Source of the DNA: Zoogloea sp041917255
Lineage (GTDB): Bacteria; Pseudomonadota; Gammaproteobacteria; Burkholderiales; Rhodocyclaceae
NCBI GenBank assembly: GCA_041917255.1
Contig: JAYRYA010000006.1
Coordinates: 1-64,000, forward strand
Length of the DNA: 64,000 bases
Reading direction: 5' to 3'
In this document: positions 42,080 through 51,401 of the stretch, piece after piece
Numbering within the stretch: position 1 is the first letter of the stretch
Layout of the letters: each line of letters opens with the position of its first letter
Position numbers and translations under genes: made by a program
Notes under the pieces: generated by a model
Database searches by the model: none
What the model was told of the DNA's origin: nothing
What the model saw: only the letters and a program-made list of their open reading frames with translations

Positions 42080-43690
42080 ATGACCATATCCCAACGCCTG
42101 CAACTCCTTGTCGCCTTCGCCATCGCAAGCCTTCTCTTGCTGGCCGGCGTCACCGTGTACCAGATGAACCGCGTCTACGACTCGGCCAACTTCGGCAACG
42201 AGAACGTCGTGCCCAGCATCCGGCTGCTCAATACGGTCACGTCGGAACTCGGGCGGGCTCGCGTGCGCGCCTACCGCTACACCATTCAGACCGACCCCGC
42301 GGACAGAGCCAAGCTCGACACGATGCTCAACGAAGCGCGGGCCCACATGGACAAGGCCCTGAAAGACTATGAACCCCTCGTTGCCAGCGACGAGGACCGC
42401 AAACTACTCGAGGCCGAAAGAGCCAGCCTTGTCGAGTACAACAAGCACATCGACGAGGCGCTTGGTCTGGCCCGCGCCGGAAAGAACGCCGAGGCCCAGT
42501 CAATCCTGATCAATAACGTGACGCTGGCCTTGCGCCTTGACGATCAGCTGGCAGCGCACCGTCACCTGAACGAAAAACTCGCCCAGGAAGCGACCGCGAG
42601 CGCCACCACCACAAAGTCGAACGCCACCTGGGTCGCCGGTGCGCTGCCCGTGATCGCGAGCCTGCTCTTCCTGCTGTTCGGGCGGAGCATCGGGCTGAGC
42701 ATCTCCGGCCGTCTTGACGACGCCAACCGGATGGCCGAGCGGATCGCCAACGGCGATCTGACTTCCGCAGGCCCGCTCACCCACAACCACGACGAAATCG
42801 GCAAGCTGCTGGCCGCCCTCGAAAAGATGCGCACCGAGCTGTCCAACACCATCCAGCAGGTCATCAACAATTCCCAGGAGGTGGCCGGCTCGGCAACGCA
42901 GCTCGCCACTGCCGCCCGGGAGGTATCGGTGAGCAGCGAACACCAGTCGGCCGCCACCGCCTCGGCCGCTGCCGCAGTCGAAGAGCTCACGGTAAGCATC
43001 GACCACGTGGGCAACAGCGCGGAGGATGCCAGCCATCGGGCAGTGGAGGCCGGCAACCTTGCCGCCACCAGCGGTCGTGACGTGGATACCGCCGCCACCC
43101 GGATCAACCAGATTGCCTCCCAGGTGGAGAGCACCGCCGAGCAGATCCAGATGCTCTCCGAACAGGTCCGCCAGATCGACACCATCACCGTGGTGATCCG
43201 CGAGGTGGCCGACCAGACCAACCTGCTGGCCCTCAACGCTGCCATCGAAGCCGCCCGCGCCGGCGAACAGGGCCGCGGCTTTGCGGTGGTCGCCGACGAG
43301 GTGCGCAAGCTCGCCGAACGCACCACCAGCTCGGTGCAGGAGATCAGCAACGTCATCAGCGCCATCCAGCAGGGGGCCGTAGGTGCGGTGACCAGCATGC
43401 AGTCCAACCGCGCACTGGTCACCGACGTGGTGGCCTCCGCGAGCGCTGCCAGCGCCTCGATGGACGGCATCCGCGGCTCGGCCAGCACCATGCAGGGGGC
43501 CATCGAGAGCATCAGCGACGCCCTGCGCGAGCAGCGCGGTGCCTCCACCGAGCTGGCCCGCAATGTGGAAGCCATCGCCCAGATGTCGGAGGAAAACTCC
43601 GCCGCAGTGGCCTCGGTCGCCGGCACGGCCCACCGCCTGGTGAATGTCTCGGACAGCCTCAAGTCCAGCGTGGCGCGGTTCCGGGTGTGA
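42080..43690 (+). CDS. Methyl-accepting chemotaxis protein 2
   Basis: A 536-residue chemoreceptor with the same architecture as its upstream neighbour: first helix (LQLLVAFAIASLLLLAGVTVY), four-helix-bundle sensor (about 30-185), second helix (WVAGALPVIASLLFLLFG), HAMP and signalling hairpin. The periplasmic part is clearly related to gene 1 (both have DSAN...VVPSI or IVPSI near residue 40) but much more diverged than the cytoplasmic half, which is nearly identical. The ligand probably differs between the two. It has its own sigma-28-type promoter. Confidence 0.93.
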   Translation: MTISQRLQLLVAFAIASLLLLAGVTVYQMNRVYDSANFGNENVVPSIRLLNTVTSELGRARVRAYRYTIQTDPADRAKLDTMLNEARAHMDKALKDYEPLVASDEDRKLLEAERASLVEYNKHIDEALGLARAGKNAEAQSILINNVTLALRLDDQLAAHRHLNEKLAQEATASATTTKSNATWVAGALPVIASLLFLLFGRSIGLSISGRLDDANRMAERIANGDLTSAGPLTHNHDEIGKLLAALEKMRTELSNTIQQVINNSQEVAGSATQLATAAREVSVSSEHQSAATASAAAAVEELTVSIDHVGNSAEDASHRAVEAGNLAATSGRDVDTAATRINQIASQVESTAEQIQMLSEQVRQIDTITVVIREVADQTNLLALNAAIEAARAGEQGRGFAVVADEVRKLAERTTSSVQEISNVISAIQQGAVGAVTSMQSNRALVTDVVASASAASASMDGIRGSASTMQGAIESISDALREQRGASTELARNVEAIAQMSEENSAAVASVAGTAHRLVNVSDSLKSSVARFRV

Positions 43691-43814
43691 GTGACGGATC
43701 GGCCTGCGACATCATGACGCACCAGTTTGGTGCAATATTTTGCGGTCCATCAACCTGAAAGGGTCGGCTGGGATTTAAGGTGCGCGCTCTTGCCAAATAA
43801 CAGGGAGCGTCACC

Positions 43815-45830
43815 ATGATCCGCCGTGTTCCGCACCGGCCCGCCATCCTTCCGCTGGCCCTCGCCAGTGCCTTCGCCTGCAGCCTGCCCGCCTTTGCCGG
43901 GCAGCCTGAAACCCTCGGTCAGGTCGTCGTCACCGCCCCGGCGATGGAAACGCCGCTCACCGTCGTCACCGATCCCCGGGCACCGCGCCAGCCGGTGCCG
44001 GCCCACGACGGCGCCGACTACCTCAAGAACATTCCTGGCTTCTCGGTGATCCGCAAGGGCGGCACCGACGGCGACCCGGTGTTCCGCGGCATGGCCGCCT
44101 CGCGGCTTGGCATCCTGCTCGATGGCGAGATGATCCTCGGCGGCTGCGGCATGCGGATGGACCCGCCCACGGCCTACGTCTTCCCCGAAGCCTTCGACCG
44201 CATCACCGTGCTGAAGGGCCCGCAAACCGTCAAATACGGCCCCGGCAACAGCGCCGGGGTGGTCCTCTTCGAGCGCAGCCCCAAGGTGCGCAACGGCTAC
44301 TCGGCCTATGCCGACGCCAGCCTGCTGGTGGGCAATTTCGGGCGCAACGATCAGGTGTTCGAGGCGGGTGTCGGCAACGAGCGCTTCTACGGCGAGATCA
44401 CCGGCACCCACGCCCACGCCCAGGACTACCGCGACGGCAAGGGCCGCGCCGTGCATTCGGCCTACGACCGCTGGAGCACCAACGGCGCTCTGGGCTGGAC
44501 GCCGGATGCCGACACCCGCCTGGAGCTGACCTTCGCCCGCAGTGACGGCCAGGCCGCCTACGCCGACCGCTCAATGGACGGCGCGAAGTTCGATCGCACC
44601 AACATCGGTCTGAAGTTCGAGAAGCAGCGCATCAGCCCGCTGCTCGCCAAGCTTGAAGCGCAGGTCTATCACAACTACGTGGATCACGTGATGGACAACT
44701 ATTCCCTGCGCACGCCGCCGATGATGAAGATGGTGAGCAACCCGGATCGCCAGACCCAGGGCGGGCGCATCGCCGCCACGCTGGATCTGTCGCCCCGCAC
44801 CAGCCTCGAGACCGGCCTCGACTTCCAGCGCAACGAACACACCCTGCGCACGACCAGCGGCGCCGCCGTTGCCAGCTACGCCAGCAAGCCCCGGGTGGCC
44901 GACATGCAGTTCTCCAGCTGGGGCGCCTTCGCCGAAGTCGCCCACGAACTCGACGCCACCCACCGCCTGCTCGGCGGCGCGCGGGTGGATTTCAGCGAAG
45001 CCGAAGACAAGCGCAGCGGCCGCAGCACTTCGGGCCAGACCGACAAGGACACCCTCAAGGCCGGCTTCTTCCGCTGGGAGAACGCCCTCGCACCCACCAC
45101 CACCATTTTCGCCGGCCTCGGCCACAGCGAGCGCAGCGCCGACTACTGGGAGCGCAACAAGTCCCCCGCCGCCACCGCCATGGCCACTGGCAGCGCCAGC
45201 ACCTTCCTGCTCAAGCCCGAAAAGACCACCCAGCTCGACACCGGCGCCATCTACGCTGCCGGCCCGCTACGGGCATCCGTCTCGGCCTTTTACGCGAAGC
45301 ACAAGGATTTCATCCAGATCCGCCGGATCGACACCTACGCCAGCGACGCCACCAACATCGACGCCACCACCTACGGCCTCGAAGGCGATCTGAGCTACCG
45401 CTTCGCCACCTTCTGGCAGACCTACGCCACCCTCGCCTGGACCCATGGCGAGAACGACAGCACCGGCAAGCCGCTATCGCAGATCGCCCCGCTGGAGGCG
45501 CGCCTGGGCGCCAGCTACGACGACCGCACCTGGAGCGGCGGCGCCCTGCTGCGTCTGGTGCAGGGCCAGAAGCGCTTCGATACCGACTACGGCAACGTGG
45601 TGGGGCAGGACATCGGCAGCTCGGCGGGCTTCGCGATCTTCTCGGTCAATGGCGGCTACAGCCCGACCAAGGGCACGCTCGTCACTGCCGGCATCGACAA
45701 CCTGTTCGACAAGACCTACGCCGAGTTCATCAGTCGCGGCGGCGCCAGCATCGGCGGCTTCACCCAGACCACACGGGTGAACGAACCCGGCCGCACCGTC
45801 TGGCTGAAAGCCCGCTTCGAACTGCGCTGA
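43815..45830 (+). CDS. TonB-dependent copper receptor (OprC/NosA type)
   Basis: A 671-residue outer-membrane gated channel. A signal peptide (to about residue 28) is followed by the TonB-box region (LGQVVVTAPAME), the plug domain, and a 22-strand barrel ending in a C-terminal aromatic/Arg (WLKARFELR). The motif GGCGMRMDPPTAYVFPEAF is the diagnostic sequence of the OprC/NosA copper-receptor group, with Cys and Met as copper ligands. In denitrifiers such receptors help supply copper to nitrous oxide reductase. The gene is monocistronic and has a GGGAG site before the ATG. Confidence 0.9.
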   Translation: MIRRVPHRPAILPLALASAFACSLPAFAGQPETLGQVVVTAPAMETPLTVVTDPRAPRQPVPAHDGADYLKNIPGFSVIRKGGTDGDPVFRGMAASRLGILLDGEMILGGCGMRMDPPTAYVFPEAFDRITVLKGPQTVKYGPGNSAGVVLFERSPKVRNGYSAYADASLLVGNFGRNDQVFEAGVGNERFYGEITGTHAHAQDYRDGKGRAVHSAYDRWSTNGALGWTPDADTRLELTFARSDGQAAYADRSMDGAKFDRTNIGLKFEKQRISPLLAKLEAQVYHNYVDHVMDNYSLRTPPMMKMVSNPDRQTQGGRIAATLDLSPRTSLETGLDFQRNEHTLRTTSGAAVASYASKPRVADMQFSSWGAFAEVAHELDATHRLLGGARVDFSEAEDKRSGRSTSGQTDKDTLKAGFFRWENALAPTTTIFAGLGHSERSADYWERNKSPAATAMATGSASTFLLKPEKTTQLDTGAIYAAGPLRASVSAFYAKHKDFIQIRRIDTYASDATNIDATTYGLEGDLSYRFATFWQTYATLAWTHGENDSTGKPLSQIAPLEARLGASYDDRTWSGGALLRLVQGQKRFDTDYGNVVGQDIGSSAGFAIFSVNGGYSPTKGTLVTAGIDNLFDKTYAEFISRGGASIGGFTQTTRVNEPGRTVWLKARFELR

Positions 45831-45841
45831 GCCGCAGAGGT

Positions 45842-45867
45842 GGCCAGCCCGCCCAGGCAGGCTGGCC
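45842..45867. terminator. Hairpin between copper receptor gene and modC
   Basis: GGCCAGCC (45842-45849) pairs with GGCTGGCC (45860-45867). It lies between convergent genes; no T-tract is present. Confidence 0.45.
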
Positions 45868-45890
45868 CGGAGCCCCACCCGTCCAGACCT

Positions 45891-46967
45891 TCAGCCCACC
45901 AGCGCCACCGACTTGATCTGCGCCACCACCGGCATCCCCTCGACAAGCCCGAGCTGATCCTTCGACAGCCGGGTGATGCGCGCCAGCAGGGGCGTGCCCG
46001 CCGCGTCGAGGCTGACCAGGCACTGGGCCGGGTGGGCCGCCGGCGCAAAACCACAGATGCGGGCCGGCAGGCGATTGACGATGCTCGAGGGGTTGTCGGC
46101 CGCCAGCGCGATGCTCACGTCCCGCGCCTGGATCTTGAGCCGCGCCCGGGCGCCCACGGCCAGCGCCTTGCGGGTCACCTGGATGCTGCCACCGGCAAAG
46201 GTCAGTCGGGTGAGTTGGTAGGCCTCATCGTGAGCGGCCACGGTGGTGTCGACCAGCACCGCAGCCTCGTCGTCCAGGGCCAGCGGCAGGTCCATCCGGG
46301 CCAACAGCGCGCGGCACGGCCCGCTCGCCCGCACCCGGCCCTGCTCCAGGAGCACCAGGTGATCGGCAAGGCGCAGCACCTCGTCCATCGAGTGGCTTAC
46401 GTAGATCACCGGAATCGCCAGCTCGTCGTGGAGACGCTCCAGATAGGGCAGGATCTCCTGCTTGCGGGTTGCATCCAGCGCCGCCAGTGGCTCGTCCATC
46501 AGCAGCAGGCGCGGGCTGGTGAGGAGCGCCCGGGCAATCGCCACCCGCTGCCGCTCACCCCCCGAGAGGCGATCCGGGCTGCGATCGAGCAGATGACCGA
46601 TGCCCAGTAGTTCCACCGCCACATCGTGGCTCACCCGTCGGTCAGCCGGCGCAATGCGCTTCTGGCCGAAAGCCAGGTTGTCGCGAACAGACAGATGGGC
46701 GAACAGGCTCGCCTCCTGGAACACATATCCCAACGCGCGCCTATGGGTGGGCAGACAGATGCGCCGGGCGTCGTCCTGCCACACCTCCCCATTCACCTCG
46801 ACCCGCCCCGCCGCCCGGGCCAGCCCGGCCACGCAGCGCAGCACCGTCGTCTTGCCCGAACCCGAGGCGCCGAACAGCGCGGTCACACCCCGCCCCGGCA
46901 GGGCCAGATCCACGTCCAGCTCAAAATCGGCCAAGGGCAGCCGGGCCCGGATCAACAGCCCGCTCAT
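45891..46967 (-). CDS. modC: Molybdate ABC transporter ATP-binding protein
   Basis: The ATPase of the high-affinity molybdate importer. The 358 residues have Walker A (GASGSGKTTVLRC), the ABC signature LSGGERQRVAIARAL, Walker B (LLLMDEPLAALD) and a C-terminal Mop/TOBE domain (about 290-358; VEVNGEVWQD is in the ATPase part). It is last in modE-modA-modB-modC and overlaps modB by 4 bases. Confidence 0.95.
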   Translation of the reverse strand: MSGLLIRARLPLADFELDVDLALPGRGVTALFGASGSGKTTVLRCVAGLARAAGRVEVNGEVWQDDARRICLPTHRRALGYVFQEASLFAHLSVRDNLAFGQKRIAPADRRVSHDVAVELLGIGHLLDRSPDRLSGGERQRVAIARALLTSPRLLLMDEPLAALDATRKQEILPYLERLHDELAIPVIYVSHSMDEVLRLADHLVLLEQGRVRASGPCRALLARMDLPLALDDEAAVLVDTTVAAHDEAYQLTRLTFAGGSIQVTRKALAVGARARLKIQARDVSIALAADNPSSIVNRLPARICGFAPAAHPAQCLVSLDAAGTPLLARITRLSKDQLGLVEGMPVVAQIKSVALVG

Positions 46968-47653
46968 GACCCGAAGCCCGAGGTGTTACGGGCGCCGCCG
47001 AAGCGATAGAGCAGCACCAGCGTGAGGAAGGAGAAGGCCACGAGGCCAGCCGCCAACTCGTGGGCCTGGGCGTATTCGAAAGCCTCCACGTGGTTGTAGA
47101 TCTGCACCGACAGCACCTGGGTCTTGCCCGGAATGTTGCCGCCGATCATCAGCACCACCCCGAACTCGCCCACCGTGTGGGCAAAACCCAACACCGCCGC
47201 AGTGAGCAGGCCTGGCCTCGCCAGCGGCAGCGCAACCTTGAAAAACGCGGCCAGGGGCGATGCGCGCAGGGTGGCAGCCACCTCCAGCGGACGCTCGCCC
47301 ATCGCCATGAACGCGTTCTGGATCGGCTGGACCACAAACGGCAGGGAATAGAACACCGACGCCACCACCAGCCCCGGAAAGGTGAATGGCAGGCCGCCGA
47401 TCCCCAGCGCCTCGGTCAGCCGGCCCACCGGCCCGGACGGCCCCAGTACGATCAGCAGATAGAAACCCAGCACCGTCGGCGGCAGCACGATGGGCAGCGC
47501 CACCACGGCCCCCACCACGCTGCGCAGGGGCGAACGGGTCCGGGCCAGCCACCAGGCGATCGGCGTCCCGACGATCAGCAGCAGCACAGTCACCAGCCCC
47601 GCCAGCTTGAGCGTCAGCCAGAGCGCCGACCAATCGTCGTGGGTGAGATCCAT
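46964..47653 (-). CDS. modB: Molybdate ABC transporter permease
   Basis: A 229-residue inner-membrane permease with five or so helices and the EAA motif region (RPLEVAATLRASPLAAFFKVALPLARPG). MDLTHDDWSALWLTLKLAGLVTVLLL is the typical ModB start. It follows modA after 3 bases and overlaps modC. Confidence 0.95.
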   Translation of the reverse strand: MDLTHDDWSALWLTLKLAGLVTVLLLIVGTPIAWWLARTRSPLRSVVGAVVALPIVLPPTVLGFYLLIVLGPSGPVGRLTEALGIGGLPFTFPGLVVASVFYSLPFVVQPIQNAFMAMGERPLEVAATLRASPLAAFFKVALPLARPGLLTAAVLGFAHTVGEFGVVLMIGGNIPGKTQVLSVQIYNHVEAFEYAQAHELAAGLVAFSFLTLVLLYRFGGARNTSGFGS

Positions 47654-47656
47654 GAT

Positions 47657-48412
47657 TCAGCGCTCGTAGCCGTAAGCCCGGATGACCGCCACCGCTGCCG
47701 GCGACTTGAGGTAACCCATCAGCGCCGTGGCCGCCGCGCTGACCTTGCCCTTGTCGAGCACCACCGCATCCTGGCGGATCGGGGAGTGGTACTTGCCCGG
47801 CACCAGCCAGTAGGAGCCGTCGATGAGCTTGCCGTCCCTGTGGATCTGCGCAAAGGCGATGAAGCCCAACTCGGCATTGCCCGACACCACGAACTGCTGG
47901 GCCTGGGTGATGCTCTCGCCGGTCACCAGTTTGGGCTGCAGCGCATCGGCAAGGCCCAGCGCCTTCAGGGTCTCGACCGCCGCGAGGCCATAGGGCGCGA
48001 GCTTGGGATTGGCGATGGAGAGGTGCTCGAACCCTCCCGACTTCAGTACCTCGCCTTTGTCGTCCACAAAACCGGGCTTCGGCGACCACAGCACCAGCTT
48101 GCCGATGGCGTAGGTGAACTGACTGCCGGCCACGCCGTCGCCTTCCTTCACCAGCCGGGCCGGCGTCTCGTCGTCAGCCGCCAGCAGCACCTGGAAGGGT
48201 GCGCCGGATTTGATCTGGGCGTAGAACTTGCCGGTTGAACCGAACACCAGCTGGGCCTTGTGGCCGGTGGCCTTCTCGAAGTCGGCGGCGATCTTCTGCA
48301 TCGGCGCAGTGAAGTTGGCGGCCACGGCCACCGACACCTCGTCGGCCTGGGCCGCGAAGGATGCGCCCGCCAGGGCGAGGCTGAGAACAAGGGCGCGAAG
48401 GACGGGTTTCAT
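47657..48412 (-). CDS. modA: Molybdate-binding periplasmic protein
   Basis: A 251-residue solute-binding protein. A signal peptide (MKPVLRALVLSLALAGASFAAQA) precedes VSVAVAANFTAPMQKIAADFEKATGHKAQLVFGSTGKFYAQI, the ModA fold with the conserved Ser/Thr ligands that bind oxyanions. The ATG at 48412 matches the signal-peptide start; the open frame upstream overlaps modE. It lies 23 bases after modE. Confidence 0.95.
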   Translation of the reverse strand: MKPVLRALVLSLALAGASFAAQADEVSVAVAANFTAPMQKIAADFEKATGHKAQLVFGSTGKFYAQIKSGAPFQVLLAADDETPARLVKEGDGVAGSQFTYAIGKLVLWSPKPGFVDDKGEVLKSGGFEHLSIANPKLAPYGLAAVETLKALGLADALQPKLVTGESITQAQQFVVSGNAELGFIAFAQIHRDGKLIDGSYWLVPGKYHSPIRQDAVVLDKGKVSAAATALMGYLKSPAAVAVIRAYGYER

Positions 48413-48435
48413 GGTTTTCTCCGGCAGGTTGGAAG

Positions 48436-49263
48436 TCAGTCGAAAACGGCGAGGATCACCGACGTGGCCTGGAACACCGCGCAGGCCGGCGAACCCACCT
48501 GCAGCTCCAGGTTGTCGATGCTGTCGTGGGTCACCACCGAGGTCACGTTGCGCCCACCTGGCAGGGTGATCGTCACCTCCGAGCTCACCGGCCCCTCGTG
48601 GATCGCCGACACGGTGCCCCACAGGTGGTTGCGGGCAGTGGTGCGGGCGGCCGGGTCGGTGATGATGAGCACCGACGGCGCCTTGACGAAGGCGTGCACC
48701 TCCTTGCCGATGGTGAGCTCCAGGTTCTCGGCGCTGGCCCGGGTGATCACCGCCACCAGTTCGTTGGCGTCGTCGAGGCGCAGGCGCACCTCGAAGCTCA
48801 CCTCACCCTCGCGCAGGCCGGTGATCGCCCCGACGAACTGGTTGCGTGCGCTGGTGCGCATCGACATGCGCCGCAGCAGGGTCTGGAACTCGCGTACCGT
48901 GCTGCCCTCGGCGCCTCCGAGGCGCTGGGAGAGCCGGTCGATGGCCTCCTGGTATTCCTGTTCCACGGCGCGGTACATGGCGATCACCCGCCGGCCGTAA
49001 TCGGTAAGCGCCGTGCCACCGCCATGCTTGCCGCCCACCGAACGCGCCACCAGCGGCGCCTCGGCGAGGTTGTTCATCGCATCCACGGCGTCCCACGCCG
49101 CCTTGTAAGACAGGGGCACCGCCTTGGCGGCCTGGGAGATCGAGCCATAGCGGTCGATGGACTCCAGCAGGCGGATCCGGGTGTCGCCGAGAAAGGTGCC
49201 GAACTCGGTATCGACTGTCAGCTTTCCGACAAGCTTGTGCTGAATGGGGCGACGGGTTGTCAT
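48436..49263 (-). CDS. modE: Molybdate-responsive regulator ModE
   Basis: A 275-residue transcription factor. The N-terminal LysR-type winged helix (GSISQAAKAVPLSYKAAWDAVDAMNNLAEAPLVARSVGGKHGGGTALTDYG) is the ModE signature. Two C-terminal Mop domains (about 135-200 and 205-275, with ARNQFVGAI and ARNHLWGTV) bind molybdate. It normally represses modABC when molybdate is plentiful. Here it leads the operon itself, so it is probably autoregulated through the ModE box just upstream. Confidence 0.95.
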   Translation of the reverse strand: MTTRRPIQHKLVGKLTVDTEFGTFLGDTRIRLLESIDRYGSISQAAKAVPLSYKAAWDAVDAMNNLAEAPLVARSVGGKHGGGTALTDYGRRVIAMYRAVEQEYQEAIDRLSQRLGGAEGSTVREFQTLLRRMSMRTSARNQFVGAITGLREGEVSFEVRLRLDDANELVAVITRASAENLELTIGKEVHAFVKAPSVLIITDPAARTTARNHLWGTVSAIHEGPVSSEVTITLPGGRNVTSVVTHDSIDNLELQVGSPACAVFQATSVILAVFD

Positions 49264-49270
49264 GAATCTA

Positions 49271-49293
49271 CCTATATATCCAGATATACAGCG
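49271..49293. promoter_or_regulatory. ModE box upstream of modEABC
   Basis: TATATA, a 6-base spacer, TATACA and a flanking GCG on the right. It matches the ModE consensus CGnTATATA-N6-TATATAnCG with few mismatches. The site is 8 bases upstream of the modE ATG, in a position that would block transcription. Confidence 0.8.
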
Positions 49294-49440
49294 TTGCGTA
49301 CTGTACTTCAGCAAATAACGGGCCACAAATGCTGCACTGCGCTATGGTTGTAACTATCGAACTGCGGCACATAAAGTGAGGACCGACGCCAGATTGACCC
49401 GCGATCCGGCAACCCTTCATCCCCGATCAGGAGCAAGCAA

Positions 49441-49869
49441 ATGAAAATCAGCGCACGCAATGTCTTCGATGGCACCGTCGAGACGGTCAAGCCCGGCGCC
49501 GTCAACAGCGAAGTGGACATCGCCCTGCCCGGCGGCCTGAAGGTCGTCGCGACCGTCACCAACGACAGCGTGGCCGAGCTTGGCCTTACCGCCGGCAAGG
49601 CCGTCAAGGCCATCGTCAAAGCCTCGTCGGTGCTGGTACTGACCGACGGCGCCGACGTGAAGCTGTCCGCCCGCAATCGCCTTGAAGGTGTCGTCAGCGC
49701 CATCGTCGAGGGCCCGGTGAGCAGCAGCGTGACGATCACCCTCCCCAACGGCGGGAGCGTGTTTGCCACCATCACCCATGAAGGCTCGGTCGCCCTGGGT
49801 CTCAAGGTGGGCTCGCCGGCCGCGGCCATCTTCAAGGCCCCGTCGGTGATCGTCGGCGTCAGCGTCTGA
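49441..49869 (+). CDS. Molbindin-like molybdate-binding protein (two Mop domains)
   Basis: A 142-residue cytoplasmic protein composed of two tandem Mop domains: MKISARNVFDGTVETVKPGAVNSEVDIALPGG and LSARNRLEGVVSAIVEGPVSSSVTITLPNGG, each with the SARN start and KASSVLVL end. Such molbindins store molybdate and buffer its level. It is divergent from modE, whose two C-terminal domains are similar, and may share its ModE-controlled region. The ATG follows AGGAGCAAGCAA. Confidence 0.92.
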   Translation: MKISARNVFDGTVETVKPGAVNSEVDIALPGGLKVVATVTNDSVAELGLTAGKAVKAIVKASSVLVLTDGADVKLSARNRLEGVVSAIVEGPVSSSVTITLPNGGSVFATITHEGSVALGLKVGSPAAAIFKAPSVIVGVSV

Positions 49870-50300
49870 TCACGGAACGGCGGCAGAACATCTGCCGCCA
49901 GACATCGATGGTGCAGGGCAAAAAACGATTCCGTGCTTTGCCCTTTCTTTTTGTATGTATCGATATATAGCGAATTGGCGCTTTTGATGCATCGCCTCAC
50001 ACAGGCCGCGGACCAGTCCGGCGTGGAGATCGCGCTGCCGCCGCGACTGACCCGCAGCCAGCCCCACCGCCCCCTCGACGCCAGACCAGAAACCGCTGTT
50101 CACTTTACAACATAACACTGTCGTCAACCCGACAAGCTGACGCGTCCCCATCACCGCAACGCCAGCAAGCATCAGCGCCCACCTTCCAGGCACGTCGATT
50201 GCTAACTAAAGCCGATAAAACCTGCCCTTAGGGCCGGCACGACAGCGCTCACACCACGCCCCCGAAACACGCATCCCCGGAAAACCGATGGAGACCGGAA
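49870..50300. other. Intergenic region with ModE-like half-site
   Basis: 431 bases without a convincing gene. The main feature is the ModE-like site at 49952-49972. A short frame starts at 49987 (42 codons), but it has no clear SD and odd composition. GCCGATAA at 50211-50218 looks like a sigma-28 -10 box, but its -35 partner is missing. The last 20 bases are the SD and leader of the 50301 gene. Confidence 0.5.
49952..49972. promoter_or_regulatory. Second ModE-like box
   Basis: TGTATG, a 6-base spacer, then TATATAGCG. The right half-site is perfect against the ModE consensus and the left is weak. It lies downstream of the molbindin gene and 330 bases before the hypothetical gene at 50301. Confidence 0.5.
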
Positions 50301-50708
50301 ATGACGCGACAACCGTTATATACACATCAATATTTTGATATCGCACCCGGCCACGTCCGCCGCCCGACCGAAGCAATCAACTGGCGCGAGGGCCTGCCGC
50401 CTGAATGGACCGATCAGGTTATTGCGCCGCTCTACTTCGATCACTACATGGATTACCAGATCGCTGCGGCGCGCATCCTCGGCCGCGACGAAGACGAGCA
50501 CCTGTGCTACTGCGCCCACAGCTTCGTGCTTGAATCCCCCGTCAGTCCCGGCGCCCGGCGGCATCCCGCGGCCATGACCTACGCCGAATCCCTGCGCGCG
50601 TGGCGCCTGCGCGACGGCCGCTGGCTCACCCACAGGGTGGTCGTTGCGCCTGGCGCCACCGACAAGCCCCGCGGCTTCTTCGCCCTGAGCAACACCCGCC
50701 CGGCCTGA
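50301..50708 (+). CDS. Hypothetical protein
   Basis: A 135-residue soluble protein that I do not recognise. Features include the start MTRQPLYTHQYFDIAPGHV, an acidic middle (GRDEDEHLCYCAHSF) with two Cys close together, and a C-terminal RVVVAPGATDKPRGFFALS. SD GGAG lies before the ATG. Codons 5-8 contain CGTTATATA, identical to a ModE half-site. The nearness of mod genes could mean it is molybdate-regulated, perhaps linked to a molybdoenzyme, but this is inference only. Confidence 0.6.
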   Translation: MTRQPLYTHQYFDIAPGHVRRPTEAINWREGLPPEWTDQVIAPLYFDHYMDYQIAAARILGRDEDEHLCYCAHSFVLESPVSPGARRHPAAMTYAESLRAWRLRDGRWLTHRVVVAPGATDKPRGFFALSNTRPA

Positions 50709-50960
50709 CCGGCATGGCGCGCCAGCAACGCATAGTGCCCCTCTATCGGAGCGAAAGGATCATTCAACTGGAGTCGAAACACCGGACGATCGATACTCAT
50801 CTCAGAAGACACGCCGACTGACCCGATATATTGAGAAAAATCGTCGGGAACGCTCAACCAACGAGAACCTGCCGGGAAGGTGGCTGCTCAAAGGGTAACC
50901 GGGTCGTCCGGCTACCGCCCCTCAGAGATGGAACGAGAACAAGAAGAAAGGATCGCCGCC

Positions 50961-51377
50961 ATGCAGCGCTGTCACGACGCCACGTCAATTGCCGCCCCTG
51001 CGGGCAGCCTGCTTGCGAGCGCCGGGCGCCACGGGCTGTTTATCCTGGGAGGCATCAGTTTTGCCGTCGGCGCCGTCGGTCTGGTGTTGCCGCTACTGCC
51101 GACCACCATCTTCTGGATCATCGCCGCCTGGGCCTGGAGCAAGAGCTGCCCACGCCTGCAGCAGCGCCTGTATGCCATCCCCGGCGCCGGCCCTCACGTG
51201 CGGGCGTGGATCGAGGAAGGCCGTATCAGCCGGCGCGGCAAGCACTTCGCGCTGGGCGGGCTGGCCTTCGGGCTCGCCACCTGTACCTGGGCGCTTTACG
51301 CCACACCGGTGCTGCTGGCGGCGGCTGGCCTGCCGCAGATCATTGCCGGCTTCTACATCGCCAGCCGACCGGAGTGA
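50961..51377 (+). CDS. YbaN/DUF454 family inner-membrane protein
   Basis: A 138-residue protein with two or three membrane helices (HGLFILGGISFAVGAVGLVLPLLPTTIFWIIAAW ... LGGLAFGLATCTWALYATPVLLAAAG) and the DUF454 motif LPTTPF-like LPTTIFWI, WAWSKSCPRL and the PHVRAWIEEGRISRRGKH cytoplasmic loop. The start ATG 50961 is favoured by the AAAGGA site. An in-frame ATG at 50928 exists. The 5' region holds a small hairpin (about 50894-50916). The role is unknown. Confidence 0.85.
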   Translation: MQRCHDATSIAAPAGSLLASAGRHGLFILGGISFAVGAVGLVLPLLPTTIFWIIAAWAWSKSCPRLQQRLYAIPGAGPHVRAWIEEGRISRRGKHFALGGLAFGLATCTWALYATPVLLAAAGLPQIIAGFYIASRPE

Positions 51378-51401
51378 CCCGGCCGGCTGCGTCACAGCGG
51401 G

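Noticed and set aside
49987..50115. 42-codon frame in the intergenic region after the molbindin gene
   Set aside because: No SD at proper spacing and no recognisable composition or conservation signal; the region is better explained as regulatory.
50211..50218. GCCGATAA, a perfect sigma-28 -10 box
   Set aside because: The sequence 11 bases upstream does not resemble the -35 box, and the downstream gene has no chemotaxis features.
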